From CAXBYZ01 sp963980215 (lineage in GTDB: Bacteria > Patescibacteriota > Microgenomatia > UBA1400 > CG1-02-47-37): 25,565 nucleotides of DNA. The DNA is taken from the NCBI GenBank assembly GCA_963980215.1, contig CAXBYZ010000009.1, positions 1-25,565 of the forward strand. The letters run 5' to 3'. Numbering within the stretch: the first letter of the stretch is position 1; each line of letters starts with the position of its first letter. Position numbers and translations under genes: made by a program. Below the pieces are notes generated by a model. That model was not told where the DNA came from. It saw nothing but the letters and a program-made list of their open reading frames with translations, and ran no database searches. Below, piece after piece: positions 21,643-25,565 of this stretch.

Positions 21643-23973
21643 TTTTAAGACCTCGTCTAAGTGAGAAACAAAGTTGAATTTGATATCTTTTTTAATTTTA
21701 TCTGGGATTTTGTCTAGATTCTTTTGGTTGGTTTTGGGCAAGATTATGGTTTTAATACCAGCTCGGTGGGCGGCAATTACCTTTTCTTTAACACCCCCGA
21801 TTTCTAGAACCCGACCCCTTAAGGTGATCTCACCTGTCATGGCAACATCTTTCCTAACTTTTTTGTTGGTTAAAGCTGAAATTAAAGCTGTAGCCATGGT
21901 GATACCAGCTGAAGGACCGTCTTTGGGAACGGCACCCTCTGGAACATGGATGTGGATATCTAGGCTTTTATAAAAATTCTTATCTAGGTCTAAGTCCTGC
22001 CAACGGGAACGAGTATAGGAAATGGCTGCTTGAGCTGATTCTTTCATGACTTCCCCTAGTTGGCCGGTTAGGATTATCTTGCCTCGACCTGGAACGGTGG
22101 CTACTTCGACAAACAAGACATCGCCCCCTGCTTGAGTCCAAGCTAGACCAGTAGTGAGGCCAACATCGTCTTTTTTCTCTTTTAAAACTGGCGTAAATCT
22201 TTCTGGACCAAGATAAGTGGTAATGTTTTTAGGGGAGACAGTAAAGGGAGTTCTTTTTTTCTCGGCGATTTTTTTGGCAAGTTTTCTCATGATTTTACTT
22301 AGTTCTCGTTCTAGATTCCTAACCCCTGCTTCACGGGTATAACTGGAGATAATTTTTCTAATGGTAGTAACTGGGAACTTAGCTTGAGATTTTTTAAGAC
22401 CGTTACTTTCTAGAGTTTTTTTGATTAAGTACTTGGTGGCGATTTTTTCTTTTTCATTGGCGGTATAACCAGAGAAGCGAATGATCTCTAATCGATCTTG
22501 TAAGGCTGGAGGAATGGTATCTAAGACATTAGCGGTAGTGATAAACATGACTCTTGAGAGATCGAAAGGAACTTCCAGGTAGTGATCGGAAAACTCGGTG
22601 TTTTGTTCCGGATCTAGAGCCTCTAGAAGAGCTGAAGACGGATCACCTCTAAAGTCGGTGCCGATTTTGTCGATCTCGTCTAACATAAAGACTGGATTGT
22701 TTGAGCCAGCATTTTTGATACCTTGAATGATTCTTCCTGGCATAGCCCCAACATATGTTTTTCGGTGGCCTCTAATTTCGGCTTCATCCCTGATACCACC
22801 TAAAGAAATTTTGACAAATTTTCTTTTTAAACTTCTTGCAATGGATTTGCCAATTGAAGTTTTTCCAACTCCTGGAGGACCAACAAAACAAAGAATGGTA
22901 GGTCCTGAATTAGTTGTTTTTGATTTTTTCTTGAGTTGCATAACTGCTAAGTACTCGGTAATTCTCTCTTTAACTTCATCTAAACCATAGTGGTCGGTTT
23001 CTAGAATTTTTTCGGCAGACTTGATAGTAACTTTGTTTGGGGTGGAGATACTCCAAGGAATTTCACAGAGCCAGTCAAGATATGTTCTGATGTAGCCTGC
23101 TTCTGGATTGTAGGTGTGCATGCTACCAAGTTTTTTTAGTTCTTTTTTGGCTCTTTGATTTACATCTGTTGGCATCTTGGCTTCTTTGATCTTGGTTTTG
23201 TATTCTTTTACTTCCTTGGTTTCTTTGACATCGCCTAACTCTTTCTGGATGGTTTTTAGTCTTTCTCTTAGAATGTTTTCGCGCATTGATTTATCAAATT
23301 TCTTTTGAGTTTTGTTGACAATAGATTTTTCTATTTCTAAAATTTTTAATTCTTCTGAAAGATAACTAGAAATTAAGGTGAGACGTTTTTTTACTTCTAA
23401 TGTCTCGAGTAGATCTTGCTTTTTCTCTGTTTTTAGATCCAAGTGACTGGCAACTTGGTCGGCCATTTCTGAAGGAGTAACTCCACTCATGACTCGCATA
23501 AACATAAGAAAGTCGACGGATTTCCCGGTGTTGACTGCTTTTTTGAATTCTTTACTTACGTGATTAGTGAGTGCGGTGACTTGATGAGATTTTTCAATGA
23601 TTTCTGGAAGTTTTTCAACTGTTGCTAATAAGAATGATTGGCTAGTAGTAAGAGAGTTTATTTTGACTCTAGATATACCTTTAACAAGCGCGTTGACTTC
23701 TCCGTTGGTTTTGTAGATTCTTTCTAGACTGCAGAGAGTACCGACGCCATAAAGATCTTTTAGCTCTGGTTCTGATACTTTAGCGTCTTTTTGAGTGACA
23801 AAAACTATTAGGCGGTCGTTCTTGAAGGCGGCTTCGATACCAGCGTTGGATTTGGGTCGACCAAAAGTAAGAACTGCCTCGGTATGAGGAAAAACCACAC
23901 CCTCCCTAAGAGGAACAAGGGGGAGAACTTTTTGCTGTTTTTTAACTAAATTTGGTCGTAATAATATGCTCAT
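21628..23973 (-). CDS. lon: ATP-dependent protease Lon
   Basis: Lon degrades misfolded and regulatory proteins. The 781-residue protein has the N-terminal substrate domain (LPLVPLREGVVFPHTEAVL), a central coiled coil (about 200-270), an AAA+ module with Walker A GPPGVGKT (365-372) and Walker B VFMLDEIDKIG, and a C-terminal protease domain with the catalytic pair S688 (PKDGPSAGITMATA) and K731 (EKVIAAHRAG). The Ser-Lys spacing of 43 equals that of E. coli Lon. It is a complete LonA. Its own promoter is overlapped by a CIRCE-like operator, which implies heat-shock control by HrcA. It is convergent with the SPFH gene, overlapping it by 15 nt. Confidence 0.97.
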   Translation of the reverse strand: MSILLRPNLVKKQQKVLPLVPLREGVVFPHTEAVLTFGRPKSNAGIEAAFKNDRLIVFVTQKDAKVSEPELKDLYGVGTLCSLERIYKTNGEVNALVKGISRVKINSLTTSQSFLLATVEKLPEIIEKSHQVTALTNHVSKEFKKAVNTGKSVDFLMFMRVMSGVTPSEMADQVASHLDLKTEKKQDLLETLEVKKRLTLISSYLSEELKILEIEKSIVNKTQKKFDKSMRENILRERLKTIQKELGDVKETKEVKEYKTKIKEAKMPTDVNQRAKKELKKLGSMHTYNPEAGYIRTYLDWLCEIPWSISTPNKVTIKSAEKILETDHYGLDEVKERITEYLAVMQLKKKSKTTNSGPTILCFVGPPGVGKTSIGKSIARSLKRKFVKISLGGIRDEAEIRGHRKTYVGAMPGRIIQGIKNAGSNNPVFMLDEIDKIGTDFRGDPSSALLEALDPEQNTEFSDHYLEVPFDLSRVMFITTANVLDTIPPALQDRLEIIRFSGYTANEKEKIATKYLIKKTLESNGLKKSQAKFPVTTIRKIISSYTREAGVRNLERELSKIMRKLAKKIAEKKRTPFTVSPKNITTYLGPERFTPVLKEKKDDVGLTTGLAWTQAGGDVLFVEVATVPGRGKIILTGQLGEVMKESAQAAISYTRSRWQDLDLDKNFYKSLDIHIHVPEGAVPKDGPSAGITMATALISALTNKKVRKDVAMTGEITLRGRVLEIGGVKEKVIAAHRAGIKTIILPKTNQKNLDKIPDKIKKDIKFNFVSHLDEVLKLAFV

Positions 23974-23976
23974 GAG

Positions 23977-24003
23977 TTAGCAGTATAATTTATTGAGTGC
24001 TAA
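23977..24003. promoter_or_regulatory. CIRCE operator (HrcA site) at the lon promoter
   Basis: TTAGCAGTA (23977-23985), nine bases, GAGTGCTAA (23995-24003). The known CIRCE consensus is TTAGCACTC-N9-GAGTGCTAA, so 16 of 18 arm bases match and the spacing is exact. The site covers the -10 and spacer of the lon promoter, as expected for repression by HrcA. Confidence 0.82.
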
Positions 24004-24010
24004 GAATCAA
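23982..24010 (-). promoter_or_regulatory. lon promoter
   Basis: Read on the minus strand: TTGATT (24010-24005), 17-nt spacer, TATACT (23987-23982). The start of transcription should fall at about 23974-23976, 1-3 nt before the lon ATG (23973), so the mRNA is nearly leaderless. The -35 lies on the stop codon of the upstream gene. Confidence 0.7.
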
Positions 24011-24420
24011 GCCTTAATTTTAGCAAGGTCACCATTTAAAATTATTGGGTTGGTGTCTCTGATTTCTTCAAAGTAAGAAATTTTGGGGATTGGATTTAGT
24101 AGATAGATCTTCTTTTTTAGATAGTAGGCAAAGCCAATCTCCATTAAGGTGTTGCCACCGATATAGTTTTTGATTTTATTTTTGGTGGGATTAACAACTA
24201 AGATAGCATCAGCTTTTTTGATGTTATCAAAGTGTTTAACTACATTGACAGAGCCGTGTTTTAGTTTGTGTTGATCCAGATCATTAAAGGAGAGTTTGTT
24301 TTGATAGATTAGGTTGGTGGTTTTGGGGAGAATAATTTGGTGACCTAACTTTTCAAGTTCGTGCTTAATCCGAATAATCTCATTATGAACTTTTAGTGAA
24401 GCGCAAATACAAATTTTCAT
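24007..24420 (-). CDS. Nucleoside 2-deoxyribosyltransferase-like protein
   Basis: This 137-residue protein has the fold signature of the nucleoside 2-deoxyribosyltransferase/MazG-neighbour group. It opens with MKICICASLKVHNEIIRIKH and a Rossmann-like ELEKLGHQIILPKT, then ADAILVVNPTKNKIKNYIGG, and NTLMEIGFAYYLKKKIYLLN, where the Glu of M-E-I-G corresponds to the catalytic glutamate of the family. Members exchange or remove bases of deoxynucleosides or act on nucleotide intermediates; the substrate cannot be told here. It lies 12 nt after dtd and 33 nt before lon, in a tpiA-dtd-this gene order. Confidence 0.75.
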   Translation of the reverse strand: MKICICASLKVHNEIIRIKHELEKLGHQIILPKTTNLIYQNKLSFNDLDQHKLKHGSVNVVKHFDNIKKADAILVVNPTKNKIKNYIGGNTLMEIGFAYYLKKKIYLLNPIPKISYFEEIRDTNPIILNGDLAKIKA

Positions 24421-24431
24421 AAGATACCTCT

Positions 24432-24452
24432 ATCACACTCCTGGAGTGTGAT
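24432..24452. repeat. 21-nt perfect palindrome at the dtd 3' end (second family)
   Basis: ATCACACTCC (24432-24441), T, GGAGTGTGAT (24443-24452): perfect 10-1-10, the same geometry as the CARGG elements but unrelated in sequence. On the minus strand it encodes the last residues of Dtd (NHTPGV) and includes its stop codon. No T run follows, so it is not a standard terminator. Confidence 0.8.
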
Positions 24453-24894
24453 TAGCTTTTGAGTCGATGATGATAGTGGTGGGGCCGTCGTTTACTAGAC
24501 TAACCTCCATGTAACCACCAAATTGACCGGTTTCTACTTTTAGGCCTTGATCGCGAAGAGTTTTTATAAATTGAAGATAGTATTTTTCTCCAACTTCTGG
24601 ATTGGCAGCGTTAATAAAGCTCGGTCGATTACCTTTTTTGACATTACCAGCTAGAGTAAATTGAGAGATAACCAGGACTTCTCCGTTGACGTCTTTTAAG
24701 TTTAAGTTCATTTTTTTATCTTGATCGGCCATGATGCGAAGACTGGAAATTTTTTTGACCAAATAATCTAGGTCTTGGTCGGTATCCCCTTTTACGACTC
24801 CAAGTAAAACTAGGTAGCCTTTTTCTATCTGACCAATTACTTTTTGATTGATAGAAACTTTAGCTTTGGAAACTCTTTGGATGATGGCGATCAT
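24433..24894 (-). CDS. dtd: D-aminoacyl-tRNA deacylase
   Basis: Dtd removes D-amino acids (and mischarged glycine) from tRNA and so protects translation. The 153-residue protein starts with the canonical MIAIIQRVSKAKVSI and has the SQFT motif at 77-80 (VISQFTLAGN) and the Gly-cisPro motif at 134-139 (NDGPTT), both needed for D-chirality selection. The family normally ends a few residues after TIIIDS; here a tail ANHTPGV is encoded by a 21-nt palindrome that also supplies the stop. It starts 1 nt after the tpiA stop, so the two are co-transcribed. Confidence 0.95.
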   Translation of the reverse strand: MIAIIQRVSKAKVSINQKVIGQIEKGYLVLLGVVKGDTDQDLDYLVKKISSLRIMADQDKKMNLNLKDVNGEVLVISQFTLAGNVKKGNRPSFINAANPEVGEKYYLQFIKTLRDQGLKVETGQFGGYMEVSLVNDGPTTIIIDSKANHTPGV

Positions 24895-24895
24895 G

Positions 24896-25504
24896 TTAAT
24901 TAAAACCTTGAATTAAATCTTTAAGGGTTTTTTGAGGGTCATTTGATTTGGCAAATTCTGAGGCAATCAAGACACCTTTGGCCCCGAGTTTAAGAGATTT
25001 TTTAATATCTTCTCTGGATCTAATGCCACCGCCAACAATGAGGGGTTGTTGGGAAAGATTAACGGCTTTTTTTATTAACTCAGGATGGGCTTGAACCATT
25101 GGAGTAGGGCCACCAATTAATTTTGGATCTTCAAAACCTAGGTAGTCCGGATGAAGCTTAGTGACTTCTTCTATTTGATCCAAAGAGTCGGTGATAACCA
25201 TGACTTTTAGTTGATGCTGATGACATAAGGCAAGAGTTTGACTGATGATTTTAAGCTTGAGAGAGTGGTTTGAGTGATTAAGAAGAGTACCGGTAATAAA
25301 GTTTTTTTGTTTAATAATATCTTTTGTATCTAGGTGCTGAGTCCAAACTGGGAAATCTAGTTGTTGAGTTACTTGTTTTAGGTCAGCCGTTTGGAGACAA
25401 GGGGTGATTTTAACTGGTGAAGGAGTGTTTTGAATGATTTGACAAAGATTGACAGCTTTTTGGCCAGAAGTTTCGGGATAGGTTTTAAAGTTTAGAAAGA
25501 TCAT
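24896..25504 (-). CDS. tpiA: Triosephosphate isomerase, short archaeal-like form
   Basis: TIM interconverts dihydroxyacetone phosphate and glyceraldehyde 3-phosphate in glycolysis. The 202-residue protein keeps the catalytic triad: K7 in FLNFKTYPE, H77 in LLNHSNHS and E125 in LGFEDPKLIGG. It also has a phosphate-binding end, LIVGGGIRSREDI and GAKGVLIASEF. It resembles the archaeal type (about 220-230 residues) rather than the bacterial type (about 250), and is shorter still because the loop and helix between TQHLD and TGTLLNHS are reduced to about 12 residues. The usual AVEPPELIG is altered to GFEDPKLIG. Activity is plausible but not certain. The ATG lies 8 nt after a consensus -10. Confidence 0.82.
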   Translation of the reverse strand: MIFLNFKTYPETSGQKAVNLCQIIQNTPSPVKITPCLQTADLKQVTQQLDFPVWTQHLDTKDIIKQKNFITGTLLNHSNHSLKLKIISQTLALCHQHQLKVMVITDSLDQIEEVTKLHPDYLGFEDPKLIGGPTPMVQAHPELIKKAVNLSQQPLIVGGGIRSREDIKKSLKLGAKGVLIASEFAKSNDPQKTLKDLIQGFN

Positions 25505-25512
25505 TATTCTTG

Positions 25513-25529
25513 ATTATAGCTGATATAAT
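25513..25529. promoter_or_regulatory. Back-to-back divergent promoters, leaderless both ways
   Basis: Minus strand: TATAAT (25518-25513), then 8 nt to the tpiA ATG (25504); AAGACA (25542-25537) is a possible -35. Plus strand: TATAAT (25524-25529), then 6 nt to the ATG at 25536. The two consensus -10 boxes are only 5 nt apart. Both starts would give leaderless mRNAs, and binding of polymerase at one must block the other. Confidence 0.6.
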
Positions 25530-25535
25530 CACCTC

Positions 25536-25565
25536 ATGTCTTTTGCAGCTATCCCTTGGCAGGTA
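25536..25565 (+). CDS. Start of an unidentified gene (cut by window end)
   Basis: An ATG 6 nt after a consensus TATAAT opens a frame reading MSFAAIPWQV to the last base of the window. Ten residues are too few to name a family. The support is the divergent promoter, the position 31 nt from the tpiA start and the absence of a stop. There is no Shine-Dalgarno, consistent with a leaderless start. Confidence 0.5.
   Translation, partial: MSFAAIPWQV

Noticed and set aside
1..25565. Alternative genetic code (UGA as Gly) as in some CPR lineages
   Set aside because: lysS and dtd end at TGA, genes have no in-frame TGA needing decoding, and prfB is present.

Overview
The window is a densely packed, AT-rich bacterial chromosome segment. 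No gene-free stretch exceeds about 50 bases, and many neighbouring genes overlap by 1-15 nt. Gene content and protein style fit the Candidate Phyla Radiation (Patescibacteria), probably a Microgenomates-like lineage: small hypothetical envelope proteins, a lamin-tail-domain surface protein, a membrane-anchored Clp-like ATPase, a Mur ligase lacking its N-terminal domain and an archaeal-type short triosephosphate isomerase. The lineage is inferred from memory of families, not from a search. UGA is used as a stop (lysS, dtd) and a release factor 2 gene is present, so the standard bacterial code applies, not the UGA-Gly code of some CPR groups.

Layout, left to right. 1-485 is the C-terminal part of an M20-family metallopeptidase. 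517-2430 is lysyl-tRNA synthetase with an extra C-terminal DUF2000 (PTH2-like) domain. 2473-3155 is a Phd/VapC-type toxin-antitoxin pair with its own strong, apparently leaderless promoter. 3157-6527 holds a NIF3-family protein, a histidine phosphatase, seryl-tRNA synthetase and a spermidine-synthase-like methyltransferase. 6532-9240 is SecA. 9265-9693 (minus) and 9726-10352 (plus) are divergent envelope proteins, followed by a lipoprotein cyclophilin, a MurF-like ligase and a membrane-anchored double-AAA+ ATPase. 14606-18888 is a prfB / small membrane protein / ftsE / ftsX / M23 peptidase cluster, the divisome and cell-wall hydrolysis module. 18893-21642 holds a lamin-tail surface protein, a VanZ-like protein, GalE and an SPFH/band-7 protein. 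21628-25504 (minus) holds Lon, a nucleoside deoxyribosyltransferase-like protein, D-aminoacyl-tRNA deacylase and triosephosphate isomerase. A new plus-strand gene begins at 25536.

The genes fall into three functional groups: translation and its quality control (LysRS, SerRS, RF2, Dtd), protein export and proteostasis (SecA, cyclophilin, Clp-like ATPase, Lon, SPFH protein), and envelope and division (MurF-like, FtsEX, M23 peptidase, surface proteins, GalE).

The main novelties are these. (1) A family of short odd-length palindromes with a shared 7-1-7 core occurs six times, in SecA (twice), just after secA, in murF-like (once) and in the lamin-tail gene (twice in tandem). Every coding copy is in the same codon phase, like in-frame palindromic insertion elements. 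(2) LysRS is fused to DUF2000. (3) The M23 peptidase has its catalytic motifs in circularly permuted order. (4) The membrane Clp-like ATPase has lost pore-loop aromatics, one Walker B glutamate and the ClpP-docking loop. (5) A near-perfect CIRCE operator lies on the lon promoter. (6) Several promoters place the -10 box 6-8 nt before the ATG, suggesting leaderless transcripts. No rRNA, tRNA, CRISPR array, insertion sequence or transposase gene was seen.
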